Shown in pieces: positions 1 through 12,000 of a DNA stretch of 57,117 nucleotides; positions within the stretch are counted from its first letter, which is position 1, and each line of letters starts with the position of its first letter. Origin of the DNA: Krasilnikovozyma curviuscula (Eukaryota > Basidiomycota > Tremellomycetes > Cystofilobasidiales > Mrakiaceae). The stretch spans positions 1 to 57,117 of the forward strand of contig MVAQ01000136.1 in the NCBI GenBank assembly GCA_014825775.1, in the 5' to 3' direction. Below the pieces are notes generated by a model. It was given only the letters and a program-made list of their open reading frames with translations, was not told where the DNA came from and did not search any database. A program made the position numbers and the translations under genes.

Positions 1-1187
1 ACAAAAATAGGTGAGGAACCCTAAACTCACCAGTCAAAGCAATGTGCAAGCCACTCTCAACACTTGTCGGGTACACTTCCTCCCAAGCATCCAGTACAAG
101 CCTATCTGCTCCCTCGTAATCCCCCTTCAGAGCCGCGATGCCCATGGACCATTCATGCGCAATCGTGCCCACCGGCTTCAGGTTGTACTTCATTGCGAAA
201 TGAACGTTACTTGTACCGATCAGCTTGCCCTTCTTTCCGCCTTCCTCAACATACGTTTGGTACCCCGATATGAGGCCTTGGATGACTTGGTCGTGGATCG
301 CGTAGGTTCGTCGTCGTCGGGTCCCGAATTCCGAGAGCGCAACACCGGCGTTGAGAAGGGCGAGAGCTTTGGACTTTGATACTTCTGACACGGACTGCGG
401 TGGCAACACAGACGGGTTGGGTGATTGGGGGGACCAATCGGTAGCAGTATGGAGGAAGTAGGATTCTGAGAGGAGCGACATGAGTGGAATCTTTTTAGGA
501 GGGTTCAACCGAACCAAATGTGACAATAATTGAAGCAGAGAGTGGCGCAAGTCAACAACAGCTCCGAGTGATGAAGGTTCGCCACTGCAGCGAACGTTCA
601 GACAGAACGACAAGGACTGACCTCGTACAAAATGACTTCCTTCCAAAGCCCCTTGACGGTGATTTCGACATCACCGATCCATTCCAACCCTTCACATCCA
701 CCAATTTCAACTTCCTCGACCGGTTTGAATTCTAAGACAACCTGATTCGCAGGGTCGAGTTTCAGGTTTGATAAGAAGGTAAGGTAGGCCTGAGTGAAGA
801 AAGAGCAGGTTGTTTGGAGGTAGATGAGTTCGTCAGGTGTTAAAGACACTGTCGATAGGGCTAGATAGGAACAGCAAAGTGCGTCGCTTCTCAGAGGAGT
901 GTTTGGGAAGCAGGATGAAGCCAAGCTTGCTCACCAAACACTCTTTCTTGGAACCAATCAAACGACGTCTTTGAGAACTTCATGTTCGGAGATCTGTTGG
1001 TGAATTTGCTAAATATAACAAGCAGAGTAGGAGGACGAAACTGGTCAACTTGACCAAAAGAAGAGAAGCACTTGGAAACCGAAACCCACTATTCGACCAA
1101 GCTCTCTGGGAAATGATGCAAGACAGCTGCCTGCATCGTAAGCTTGTACAGATCCGTATCCAGCAGGGAGAAGATCGGAGGAGCCAT
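1..1187 (-). CDS. NPT1: Nicotinate phosphoribosyltransferase, 3' end beyond window
   Basis: Converts nicotinate and PRPP to nicotinate mononucleotide in the NAD salvage (Preiss-Handler) pathway. Exons on the minus strand are 1090-1187, 935-1008, 622-860 and 31-490; the last ends at a GTGAG donor at position 30, so the C-terminal exon or exons lie off the left edge. About 290 residues are visible. Diagnostic family motifs are present: N-terminal SLLDTDLYKLTMQ, then YKFTNRSP, LWKEVILYEIPLMSLLSE, EFGTRRRR, GTSNVHFA and GTIAHEWSMG, in the order found in yeast Npt1. Several codons are rebuilt across introns (TA|C giving Tyr in YKFTNRS), which supports the splicing. The start ATG at 1187 gives the expected short N-terminus. 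The gene lies 185 bp downstream of the TRAPPC2L gene on the same strand. Identification is firm; the missing C-terminus is purely a window effect. Confidence 0.95.
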
Positions 1188-1372
1188 TGTTGCTGAGGTT
1201 GTAGCTTCTCTGCTGGAGAGAGCTGGAAAATAATAAGAAAGTTAAGAAAGTGGCGGTTCACAGGTGAAGGGCATGATGCAGCGTGTTATTTCGAGTCATT
1301 TCTTTTGTGGCTCACCACAAGGTGAAAGCAACATGGTAGTATAGCTTCAGATCTATTATAACGGGACTTCTA

Positions 1373-2217
1373 TCACGCAGTAATACCTAGCGACTTCACA
1401 ATCTCCCCTATATTTGCCTCCAGCTTTTTACTCTTCTCAAACGGTATCGGAGAGTTCAACACTTCACTTGATTCCTCTGAAAGAGTTTTAGATGATGTCG
1501 GCCGTACAAAAAAGGGGTTTGTGATGGTTGAGAGATACGAGAGGTGGAGAGCATGGAAGATCTAAAGACAACGACGGCAGTGAGATATAGGACAAAAGAC
1601 GCGTTACTTAACAGGAGGAGAATACGTACAGAGATGACATCAGAATCTCTGATGGGCAAGGATGTGAGTCTGAAAGAGAGGAGGATGGTGATGTTGGACG
1701 GCGGGCGATAGCCATATCTGGTACGAAGAGGAAGAGCGAGGACCACTTCAGCACTAACAACAAGATACTTAGGAATGCAAGAAGTTCATACACTGCAGAG
1801 TCCTCCAACACAAATAACAACCCCAAGTACCCTGCCGTCAAACGAATAGTCGTGCGTTAGCCCTCTAATCCAATTCATCACTTCAAACTGACTCATGACA
1901 AGGAAAATAAACACGCTAGGAGATGGACGTACCTTCTTTACCAGCCACAGCAGGAGTTGTCGCCAATACAGCTTGATCCACGTAGTCCAACGCGGCGAAG
2001 GACAGGTAATGTGCTGAGAGGAGGTCTGTGCCTAGAAACGACCTCACAAAGCTACAATATATAATTTGAGAATCAGATATGAGCCCAAATTCGATAGGAA
2101 CTGGTTCCTAGCGGGTTTCAAAGGGAGAGCGGGGGCGTATGCTTACACTGGCGTATTCGCTGCGGATAGGAAGGATATCGAGGTGAGGTGCAGGGTTGGA
2201 TGGAGAGTTTGAGCCAT
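1373..2217 (-). CDS. TCA17: TRAPP complex subunit 2-like (TRAPPC2L / Tca17)
   Basis: Small longin-fold (sedlin family) subunit of the TRAPP tethering complex, acting in Golgi membrane traffic. Five exons: 2147-2217, 1933-2051, 1792-1831, 1630-1717 and 1373-1561, giving 168 residues. After splicing the order of conserved segments matches human TRAPPC2L: a beta strand ending TPVFVRSF, YVDQAV, GYLGLLFVLEDSAVYGY, RDSDVISIFHALH and TNPFF. The YGY strand is recovered only when the intron from 1718 to 1791 is removed, making GT|A a valine codon. A C-terminal extension of about 40 residues is present beyond the human length. Divergent from the NCBP3-like gene across about 1.2 kb. Family assignment is confident; Tca17 as the yeast equivalent is by family knowledge. 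Confidence 0.88.
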
Positions 2218-3380
2218 TTTAGGCTCTGTGAATTACTCAGATGGTCACAGGAATCTAAAATAAACTTGAAGAGCCTGCTTCTGTCGGTCAGCCTGCAAGG
2301 GAAGAGGGGATGGTCAGTTTCTCGTCAATCAAGCCAATTCGAGCTAAATTTGATGGGGAAATCCATACACTGTTTTTAGTAAAGCTGAATCGTTATGGCC
2401 GGGATGTGCAGATCGGTTAATTGGGGATGCAGAAGATTGACCTGTTGAGCGCCAGTGGGAAGATCGCGCTGAGCGGTGGTCCCCTTCGACTAGGTTGAGT
2501 TGGACGACAATTCGTTAGAACAACAGTGCAAGCTGTCAGTTAACAAGATTCGCCCCAATGGGTTTGTATATCTGCCGATGAGACTTCTTGAGTAAGGGCT
2601 AAATTGAAACAGCAGAATGGAGTGTTGGCGCTTTGTGTGTCGCAAATTCAGTCAGACCCCTTCGCAGTCAACGACTCCGGGCCGAACATCTCTGAAGATG
2701 GACATCTTCTATCTCCCTTACTCCAGTTGTTCTTTTTCTCGATGGACGAACACCTGAGGTGCGGAGGCTTCTTGTATTGTTATTACCAAAAGTGAGCGAG
2801 GGCAGTCGTGAATGGCAGCCGGATCAATGCTTCAGATTGTGCCGATCAATCATACATAATTATGCTCCTGCAGTGCATCAGTTAGTTTCTCTCCATCTCT
2901 CCGATCTCTCCGTTATCTTCTCTTTCTCTTCGTTGCGCATGCGCAATGAGATTGAGATGAAATTCAGTGGTCAGTCGGGTAGTGCAGCTCGCGATCTTTG
3001 GCAATGAGCTCTGGGTATATATCTAGAAACTTGAAAACATTGAGAGCTCCATCTATGCAGTTAAATATTCTCAAACAACCTGCTGCTGCTTAAATTCAGA
3101 GTTGAAAAAGCCATATCTTATCGATCACGCTTCTAACCCTGGTGTTTGTCCAGCGACCACAATTGCCTGCAAAATCAAGAATTTTCAAAGGGCACCAACT
3201 TCACACTTTGCTGACTTCTACAAATCTATTCTATTAGCCAGTTCTGGTAAGTGATGGTCATTCTAGCCGAAAAGCTTTTTTTTTCCTGACATAGAATAGT
3301 ATTGACGAATTCATTACTCTCCATCTTAGGCTCGTCGGTTCAGTAATCTCCTTTCAAATTCCTTACCATCAAGCTTTGTA
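2218..3380. promoter_or_regulatory. Divergent intergenic region TRAPPC2L / NCBP3-like
   Basis: About 1.16 kb between two divergent starts. Open frames here are short, lack splice-consistent extension and have no recognisable protein. A CT-rich stretch (2880-2932) leads into a perfect 14-bp palindrome at 2933-2946. The segment just before the NCBP3 start has a CT/T-rich leader (3275-3330). Confidence 0.5.
2933..2946. promoter_or_regulatory. Perfect 14-bp palindrome TTGCGCATGCGCAA
   Basis: The sequence equals its own reverse complement and contains TGCGCATGCGCA, the form of the site bound by NRF1-type factors in animals. It lies between two divergent housekeeping genes, 435 bp upstream of the NCBP3-like start. 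A role as a dyad transcription-factor site is inference. Confidence 0.4.
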
Positions 3381-4833
3381 ATGGAATCAGAACGCATGGA
3401 TACAGAGGAAGAAGAGCAGCGCGATCCTCTCGACCAGCCTCTCTCAGCAGGAGCTTCCACCTCGAATGGAGGTTCAGGCGACCTCTTTGCCCGTCTTTCA
3501 ACCAACAAGGTTTATCTCTACAGCGATATGGTACCCCAGAAGAAGAAATCGAAGGGGAGGAAAGCGTCTGGTGGAATGAGAGGGTGGGATGAAGAGGAAG
3601 GGGATGGCGAGGACGACGGGCAAGAGGAAGAGCTGGCGTTAGATGGTAAGTCCAGCTGCAAGCTGCTAATTTGGTGACCTTATAGAGAAGCAATGAAAAC
3701 CGGAAGCTGACTCGTGTTTAAATTTCTGCAGACTCCACCGAAGAACCAGCATCCATTCTTCTCTCAGAGGAAAACCCAATTCGACCAAACGCTATCTTCC
3801 TCTCTGGTCCACCACTGGTCCATCTACCAACTGACAAAGTATTTGAATACATTGGGTGGGTAGCTATAGCTCCACTCTATCCGAGTTTCTTGCGGTACTG
3901 ACGGTCGTATGCCTGACGACTCTTCGTTAGTACTTTCTCCCCCCACGCGCCTCTCGGTATCGAATGGATAAACGATACAAACTGTGTTGTGGTCTTCCAC
4001 AGTGCGAGACATGCATTGGAGAGTTTGGTTGCGTTGATCAGAGAAGGCGAGCTTGAAACTGTCGCTGACGAGCCTGCTGAAGCGAAAAAGGGACTTTTGG
4101 AGCGGGTTGGAAACGTCAAGCAAAATAGTGGTGTCAAGGAAGCTGATTTGAACACACGCGAGTATTTTTCTATATTATTCATACTCCTTCTTGACGCCCT
4201 AGTAATTCTGACACGTACTGTCAATCTCTAGCTGCCTCACACATATTCCCAACCCATCTCATTCCTCTCTCCTTATGGCCGGCCACGACACTGATATCGA
4301 CGGTTCTCGACTCAACTCCAAGCCTCGTTAGTACGATCCCATCCTCCCACCGCTCCCGCCATGCGCCAAAGGAGAAGCCCAAGCACACTGTCGCGATGGA
4401 CTCGATGGGCGATGACGGCGAAGATACCCTCGAACCAAAGCCTGAACACATTGAAGAGAGCGAAGAAATGAGGATGAGTCTCGGAGCCCGAAGGGCGAGG
4501 GCGGACGACAAGAAACCCCCTCGCGGTGGTGACCGTGGTCGAGGTGGAGGGTCAAATTCGAGGTTCTACGCCAAGCACGGAAGAAACGCTGGGAAGCCAC
4601 CGTCCGAGCAGAGGGAAAGGTACGAAGGCAAAGATCGAGGTGGACGTAGTGCTGGGTTCTGGTCGAGAGATAGGAGCAGAAGTCCTGATCGCAGAGGCGG
4701 CGACAGATGGAACGGCGGCGGTAGGGACAGAGACTATGACGATAGGAGAGGAGGAAGGGAGAGGAGGGAGCCAGCTGCAAAGGACGATTTGGATGCTGAG
4801 TTGGAGGCGTTCTTGAAGTCACGACCGTCTTGA
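3381..4833 (+). CDS. Nuclear cap-binding protein subunit 3 (NCBP3)-like
   Basis: Predicted RNA-binding protein of the NCBP3 (C17orf85) family, which joins NCBP1 in an alternative nuclear cap-binding complex. Exons 3381-3645, 3732-3855, 3931-4157 and 4232-4833 give 405 residues. The N-terminus is acidic (runs of E). The core has FLSGPPLVHL, then an RRM-like segment with GIEWINDTNCVVVFHS, corresponding to the family's WLDDT-type motif. The last exon continues through a frame without stops into an RGG/RS-rich basic tail (GGDRGRGGG, RSRDRSRSPDRR), typical of mRNA-binding proteins. The third intron (4158-4231) starts with GC (GCGAGT) rather than GT; using it restores an open frame and a codon split C|CT. 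Family assignment comes from the central motif and tail, not from full-length alignment. Confidence 0.8.
4158..4231 (+). other. GC-AG intron in NCBP3-like gene
   Basis: The intron begins GCGAGT and ends CTAG. No GT donor nearby joins the phase-1 upstream exon to the long downstream frame. Removing 74 nt gives NTPASHIF across the junction. Confidence 0.7.
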
Positions 4834-5229
4834 GCAGGGTCAGTGGCAGAGAATCATGTTGGCCTAGAGGGTTATTTCTTGTGCCATTTTTTTTTATCAA
4901 CAGCGTTTGGTTGTACATTTTCCAATACTCGCAAGGCTGCTTGTAGAGAGTATAATATACCGTCAGGTTCAACCTGGTCTCGTCGCTTGTGTCGCACATC
5001 TTTCAGGTCGACCGCGAGCAATCAATCAGCTTCTCTTTGACTCAAGCCCTCAGTTATTTAGCCCTCAACCACCGTCCCAGTTCTCCAAAATATATTTAAG
5101 GTAAGCTCAAGTTCTGTTAAATCTCTGTGAAAGATACATTGTTGACTGTCGGCTACTTTGCCCTCAGAGCTGAAGCGGTCGCCAGCTCGCACCGCCACTC
5201 CCTCCCAAATAGTAAACAAAGCCCTCAAG
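4834..5229 (+). promoter_or_regulatory. Intergenic region with 5'-leader intron of the arrestin-like gene
   Basis: Contains the 3' end of the NCBP3-like gene (T run near 4890) and the leader of the next gene. A probable leader intron runs 5101-5167 (GTAAGC to CCTCAG), 62 nt before the ATG. No coding sequence seen. Confidence 0.5.
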
Positions 5230-6846
5230 ATGGGATTCCTTGGCATTCACTCTCACAAGGATGACAATGAACCTCTTCCGATGACGGTCGAGAATGCTTA
5301 CGGACAGCTCATGGGGCCTGGGGAGGACATCACAGCTGGTTCTATCCTGAGAGGTGCTGTAATTCTGGACGGGAGGACAAAGATTGAGCAGCTCACTGTG
5401 AAGCTCGAGGCTAGACAGGTAAACTCGTCTTTTTGTTATTTGCCCTTCTAGACCTGCTAAGGCAGAGTTCATGTTGTTGACTTGATTGCACTTAGACATT
5501 TTACAAGACGGTCACGACCTACACGCCTCAAACAGTGAATGGAATCACTACCATGTGAGCTCCAACCTGCTCTTTCATGATATTCGTATTACCTCATCCC
5601 TACTCATCCATCTTGGTCTTCACCTAGGGTCCCACGAACAGAACAGCGTCCGGTTCATAACGAGTTCTAGTACTACTATCGCCACTTCATATCCCCCTGA
5701 TCTTCTTCTGACTGACACATTCATCTTTGCAGTGTCGTCGAACAGCTTTTGTGGAACTCAAATCAAGGCCCAGGACCGCAACCCCTGTATTTTGATGAAA
5801 AATCAACAAATGCAGCTGCTCCTCCTCAAATACGTCAACCGTTCTCATTCATAATCCCATCACTTCAAGAACAGTATCCAACGTGGCCTCCTTCTCTCCA
5901 TAATACTCCAATGTCGTCGGATACTGGAAATCACTGTGAGTCAATTCTTTCCCTTTTCTTGCGCTTTGCAGTTTGGGAAAACATTCTCAACGCCGTTCAC
6001 TTTAGATACACTGAAGTTCCATGGGAAGAGGAAGGAGTTCTTCAAGTCAGATGAACGAAAGGAAATTTACCTCAACTATCTCCCGCCTCAAGAATATTTG
6101 ATCTCTTGTCCACCAATAATAGTTCAGCCCCATCTCCCATCACTCCCGTCCTTTCCGCCCCCAATTCCATCTGGGCCACCTTGGGGGCAGTACCAGCACT
6201 CAGAAAAGCTGCATTTTGGAGTATTTGGGAAGCGAGGTCGAACGATCATCACAACTTACATTCCCCAGCTGGATATCTACCCTCGCAACGTCTTCATCCC
6301 CGTCTACGCAACAATCCTCACACTGGCCCCTTCTGCTGACAAGCACAAACTACAGCCGCCTTCTCCAAGCAAATATCAAATCCGTCTTCGTCGACATGTC
6401 ACCAAGTACACTGGCATCAACGGATCAGATGGCCATGGTGAGACGTCGACCGAGGAGATTGGCAAGAATATCTGTGATGACGCGGCTTATCGTGTGTGGT
6501 ATGGGACTCCTAATTTGATTCGGTTCGAAGGGGAGGATAAATGGGGGTGTGAGATCACTATCGTGACCGAGATGCTGTTTGGCGACATGGTGAATCCGAG
6601 TTTTGAAGCTGGGCCGTTGAAGTTGGCGTGTCATGTGCGTAGCTCTTTTTTATTTTTTGTTATATCTGAAGCGTTCTGATTGTCGTTATGTTTCTTCGTT
6701 CTTTTGACTCCTTCCCGTTGCAGTATGATCTTGAAGTTCACATGCACATCGAGGGGTTCTCTAACAACGCCTCGCACGACCTCATGCCTATCAGAATAGC
6801 TAGTGGTGCTCAGTTGGGACAAGATGGTAGTTGTATGAGAGTTTGA
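5230..6846 (+). CDS. Arrestin-fold protein (alpha-arrestin-like)
   Basis: Probable member of the fungal arrestin-related proteins, which recruit ubiquitin ligases to plasma-membrane cargo; the specific role is unknown. Exons 5230-5418, 5496-5554, 5733-5935, 6006-6634 and 6724-6846 give 400 residues. An N-terminal arrestin strand pattern is visible (PGEDITAGSILRGAVIL, then KIEQLTVKLEAR), followed by PFSFIIPSLQE, HYTLKFHG and a second sheet region (IIIVQ.. region, LDIYPRNVFIPVYATI, YQIRLRRHVTKY). No PPxY motif was noticed in the readable segments. The exon 3-4 junction at CACTTTAG (6005) is needed to keep frame. The 3' end is ambiguous: instead of stopping at 6846, a 57-nt intron starting GTAGTT at 6827 could splice to 6887 and stop at 6954. 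Fold assignment is moderate. Confidence 0.68.
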
Positions 6847-7395
6847 ATTTAAGTTGCTTTCATGATGCCTAAATGGGGTTTGCCAGATTTGCGACGCGCA
6901 GAGCATCCCAACGACTTTCGTGCAATTTTCTCTCGTGACTTTACTCTTATTTGATATGAATCTGAGGTTCTTTGGAATCCCACTGTTTGCATTACTACCT
7001 CAGTGGGCCATAAAAGTATACGAACCCAGCACGTCGAGTCGATCGTTTGTATCATCAAGCAAGACGAGGCGACTTGAGTGGAGGTTACAACTTGGCCACT
7101 ACATCTCCTTGGAACTTCTTGAAGGTGTTGTCAAATGTAAAGTGCCTGTCTGGAGTGAGTCAGGATGTGAATTCATAGAGGTGTTGTTACTTTTTCTTGA
7201 TGAAAACAAGTGTACTTCTATTGACACTGTTTAGCTACGAAGAATCATTCGCAAAATCAAACGTATCCATAAACATATCAAAACTAATTACAACTTGTTT
7301 CTTTTTTCAGCTAAGCTAACTCTCCGAAGCAAACTTCAAGTTCCTGCTCCGTAATTGCTCGCCGCGGGGACCGAGTCCCAATGCTGCTTGATAGC
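6847..7395. other. Convergent intergenic region
   Basis: Lies between the 3' ends of the arrestin-like and peroxiredoxin genes. It holds a 104-codon plus-strand open frame (6920-7234) without splice-consistent context or recognisable motif; probably 3' UTRs, possibly one extra small terminal exon of the arrestin-like gene (6887-6954). Confidence 0.4.
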
Positions 7396-8685
7396 TTAGA
7401 ATGGAGACTTCGCCAGTCTAAGATATGGCAAGACAGTCTCGTGGCCAGGGAAGAGCTTCTCCGCCTCCTCGCCAGACTTGACGGATGGGTGGATAATGAC
7501 GTTGTCACCCTTCTGCCAGTTGACTAAATTCGAGAACGAAAGATCAGTCAATCAAGTCTTCTCACGAAGATCGTGGAAAGTCAAACATACCTGGAGTGGT
7601 GATTCTGTGCTTGTCACCGAGTTGCAAAGAGTCAATCTGTGATAAACGATCGATGTGTCAGAAATGGGATGTGAACCAGGGTGAGGTGTAGATGGCTGGA
7701 CGTACCACTCTGATGATCTCACCGAAGTGTCTACCAGTTGAAGCTGGGTAGGAGAGGGTGAGTCTGATGACTCTCTTCGGGTCGAAGACAAAGACGGTTC
7801 TACGTACAACGGACAAAAAAGGTCAGATTTGGGAAATATGGAGGGATAATAGAGTACTTACCTGACAGTGAACGGAATACCGACAGCATCGACGTTGGTT
7901 GGGTCCAAAGCATCGAGCATGCTAAATGAGACAACACCATTGGAAGGACGAAGGTAGAGCACGCCACGCCATCCAATTCAAATGAGGATCGATCGCAGAT
8001 TTAGAGAAGAATAAATACAAGCAATCAGACATCTGGCAAAAAACTCTAAAATGCGCAGAGCAAAAGACTAAGCGAAGTTGGGAAAGTGGAAAATAGAGCT
8101 TACTCGTAGAGTCGGGCGACTTCTCTAGACTTGTCGGCGATGATGGGGAACTTGACGATGGTCTCCTCTTTACCCAAAGTGGCGGCAGCAGTAGTGATGT
8201 CCTTCTTCCAGGCCTCGTGGGAACCCAAGTCGTTGGCAGAGAGGCCGATGACTGTACGAGGAACCAAGCAAAAGTGTTGGGTGAGATTGGGTTCGCTGGC
8301 GCGAAAGGTTCCAGTCTACCGAACCAGAAACAGACGTACCTTTGACTCCTCTTTTGTCGAACTCTGGCTGGAGACGAGCAACTTCACCTAGTTCGGTGGT
8401 GCAGACAGGGGTGAAGTCGTCTGGGTGGGAGAAGATGATACCCTACGGAAGAACGTTGGCACACAAATTAGCTACAAGTCTCAAATCTTCGTGGTAGACA
8501 ACGCGAACTACTCACCCAAGAGTCCTTTGCCCATTCAGAGAACTGGATTGGGCCTGTAGAACGGAGAGAAGAGTCATCAGAATAAGAGGGCCAGCACATC
8601 CGGGGTTTGGTTCTTTATAACTATACTGACCGTCAGTGGTATCAGCCTTGAAGTCTGGTGCGATGTCTCCCAATCGAAGTCCCAT
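7396..8685 (-). CDS. PRX1: 1-Cys peroxiredoxin (Prx6/Prx1 family)
   Basis: Thiol peroxidase reducing hydrogen peroxide and organic hydroperoxides. Eight exons (8631-8685, 8516-8553, 8340-8442, 8104-8251, 7862-7921, 7706-7799, 7591-7636, 7396-7523) give 223 residues, the normal length for this subfamily. The N-terminus [10 protein letters not shown] leads to the active-site segment [12 protein letters not shown] with the peroxidatic cysteine and the conserved P-x3-T-x2-C pattern. Later landmarks are [12 protein letters not shown], a Prx6-type [23 protein letters not shown] and the C-terminal [12 protein letters not shown]. The true protein spans codons split by nearly every intron. No clear mitochondrial presequence precedes the conserved start, so a cytosolic location is inferred. 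Divergent from MET10 with 373 bp between start codons. Confidence 0.95.
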
Positions 8686-9058
8686 TGTATATTTGATAGT
8701 AGTTAGAAATGTAGGTGTTTAGTCGAGATGTGGTTGGCAGCCAAAATGAAGACGAGATGCTCTTACGTCTGATGGCGACACAATGGTCTCTCCTCCGGGG
8801 GGGATGTGGCGTCGATGGTGCGATTTTCTCCAGCCAATTCCAAATTGGCTCTGCAGGCCAGACTCACCAAAAAAATGCCCAGCTTCCCTTCAAACTAGCA
8901 CTGACCTATTTGGTTGGAAGTATTATAAAAAGAAAGCTCAACAGGTTCTCAATCTATAGCAGAGGTTTGGTACGTCTCTATCCACTTCGAATTGATTTTT
9001 TACAGCGCATATTGACCAAGTCTCGGGCCTTCTCCCACGTATTGTTTAAATAGAAATC
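8686..9058. promoter_or_regulatory. Shared promoter region of PRX1 and MET10
   Basis: Only 373 bp separate the two divergent start codons. It contains a G run (8798-8807, near CTCCGGGGGGGAT) and a T-rich segment before MET10. No factor site could be assigned with confidence. Confidence 0.5.
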
Positions 9059-12000
9059 ATGGCTTCTATCGTTCCTTCTCCATCTTCGACGGTTTATCCA
9101 TCCCCATCCAGCTCTCCATCTCCTTCCGTCAAGGGTTTTTCCTCCAAAGCGGGCGTCGCCAGTCCAACTCTCCGCACCCCACTCGAAACCCTCGCCGCCT
9201 TCCCAGGTGTAGCACTGCAGGTCATCTTTGACACTGCTGTTCTTGCTGGCTTCCCAGCTTTGGAGGCGTCTGAGTCCGTTTGGAGACTTCAAAGTCGGTC
9301 CGGAGCTGGCTCCAGCTTGTTAGGATATTTGAACGAGGCTGGGGATGATGCTGAAGGAGTCGTCAGTGTCGTTCTTGGTGAAGAAACTGTCAATTTATTC
9401 TTGCCAGTGCTTAGAAGCATCAAGGCCGGTGGAAAGAGGTCAGTCTTGATCATTTTGCTTGTCAGTTGCGCCGCTTGACCTTGTTTACTCATGTGTTCTT
9501 GTATTTGTTTATACCAGGGTCGTTATCACCGTCCTCCCATCAACCTCTTCCTCCTCAACTGGTGGTCTTCAGTTCCTTTCTTTGGTCCCAACTTCCACCT
9601 TTACTGCTACTGTTAGCACAAACGCCGCTTCCATCCTCACCAACGGCGCTGCCATTGCTTCCGCAGCAGGCCACTCCATCCACTTCGTCACCTCTCTCAC
9701 CTCTGCCAACGAGATCTCCTCCTCTGTTGCTGCAGCGTCTGCCGCACCCGCGTTCGAATACATCGCCGGCGGCTCTACCCCAAGCGGTCTCCCGGTTGTG
9801 GTTGAGAACTCTTTGCTCAAGGCTAATAGCAAAGCCCACATCAAAATCAACTCCTTTACCAACTCAGTCGATCTTGCATCTGTTATTCCAAAAGGATCTG
9901 AAGACCTCATTGTCATAGAGCCCGAAATCTATGGCCTCGTCTCGACCTTGTTCAACGGCATCGCTACCTCCAGCACCAGCAAGGGCTCTGTTAAGTTCAT
10001 CACGTCTCCAGCTGAGATTGAGTACTTCACTACTCTCTCGACACCACCTCCATCAGCCAAGAAAGCTGTCTTCTTTACCCCCGTCGGAGAGGTCGCTATC
10101 AAGCAGCAGATTGCGGCCACTTTCTTGCCCTCTAAGAACCTCTTCACGAGATTGTCCACCAGGACATCCACCATCCCCGTGGAAGTCAACTCCACCGTCT
10201 TGTCCCTATCGTCTGCTAAAGCAGCGGACGAAACCCCACTCTTTGACGGTGCCAACGACCTGGTCTACGTCTCCGCTGCCGAGCTCGTAAAGTCCACATC
10301 AGACGCATTCAAATCCCTCAAGACTGGAGGAAATATCATTTTGCACAATGTCTCTGTTGAACTGTTGACGGCGTTCGATAAAGCTGTCTTGGCTGAGAAG
10401 AATGCGAGGGTGTTCGCTCTAGAGAGCAATAAAGTCGGCGCTGGTCTCGTTGCCTTCCTTATCCTCTACTTCGGCCTTCCAGTTGGTTCACCAATTGCTG
10501 AAAAGTTCATGCCGCTGTTAAAAGCTGTCGTTGGAGATGATATCGTCAGAGACGTCGAGAGCAAATTCCACGAGGTCACCGTTGAGACAGAAACTGTTGA
10601 GGGCGAGGACAAGAGAAGTGAAGGATTGGAATTCGACGTCATTCCAGCCTGGGGTTCCGTCAAGGAAACTGCTGTCTCACATGCTGATAACGTTTCTGGA
10701 TGGGAAGTTGCAGCTCAACACTTCATCTTCTCTGAGGCCTTCGCTTCCTCGCCAGAGACTTCGACTACTATCTCCACCCTCGCGCCTTCCGTCCCCGTCA
10801 AGACCTACCTCGCAACGGTCTCCGAGCTTCGCAGGCTCACCCCCAAATCATATGACCGAAATGTTTTCCACCTTTCCCTCTCCACCAAGGGTACCGGCTT
10901 GACATACGCTGTCGGAGAAGCCTTGGGTGTTCACGGCTGGAACGATGCTGCCGAGGTCACCGACTTCCTGAACTGGTACGGCGCCTCTCCCGATACGCTG
11001 CTCACCATCCCTCTTGCCAACGGCAGTGCAGAGACTAGAACCGCACAGCAGTTCTTTGAGCAGAACATCGACGTCTTTGGTCGTCCGGGCAAGCAGTTCT
11101 ACGCATTCCTCTCCACCGTTGCGACGTCTATTGATGACGCTAAGGCTCTCAGGTTCATTTCCGATGCTGCAGGATCTAGCACTTTTAAGAAGATGGCTGA
11201 GGTAGAGTTTGTTACCTTCGTTGACGTGCTCAAGAGGTTCCCAAGCGCCAGACCGAACTTGGTTGATCTGGCGGAACAGGTTGGAGAGATTAAGGAGAGA
11301 CATTATTCGATCTCCTCGGCTCAGGTTGTCGTTGGAGAGCAGGTTGACTTGTTGGTTGTCACTGTTGATTGGAAGAAGGATGATGGTAAGCGTCTTCTGT
11401 GTAGCATCCTGCAACCTTTCTAGACCGTGTAACTGAGTTTTTTTTTGCTATTTTTCTTTAAGGATCTATTCGTTACGGTCAATGTACCCGTTATCTCGCT
11501 GGTCTCGTCCCAGGCCAAAACGTTACTGTCTCTATCAAGCCATCCGTCATGAAGCTACCCTCATCATCTCTTCAACCTATTATCATGGCTGGTCTCGGAA
11601 CAGGTGCTGCCCCCTTCCGTGCCTTCATTCAACACCGTGCATGGGAGAAGGCCCAGGGCAAAGCCATCGGTCCAATGTACTACTACTTCGGTGCTCGATA
11701 CAGAGCGATGGAGTACCTCTACGGCGAAGAGCTCGAGGCCTACGTCGCCGATGGCATTATCACCAAGATCGGGCTCGCCTTCTCCAGAGATGGAAAAGCC
11801 AAGAACTACATCCAACACTTGATGCTTAAGGACGGTGAAGTATTGAGTGAGATGTTGGATGGGGAAGAGAAGGGCTGCTTTTACCTCTGTGGCCCTACCT
11901 GGCCTGTTCCAGATGTATTCGAGGCTATCGTTGGATCTCTGATGAAGGGTAAGAACTCTTACGAGAGGAAGGTCGCTGAAGGAAGGGTTGAGGAGTGGAA

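Noticed and set aside
6920..7234. 104-codon plus-strand open frame after the arrestin-like gene
   Set aside because: No family motif, no upstream promoter spacing, overlaps probable 3' UTR.
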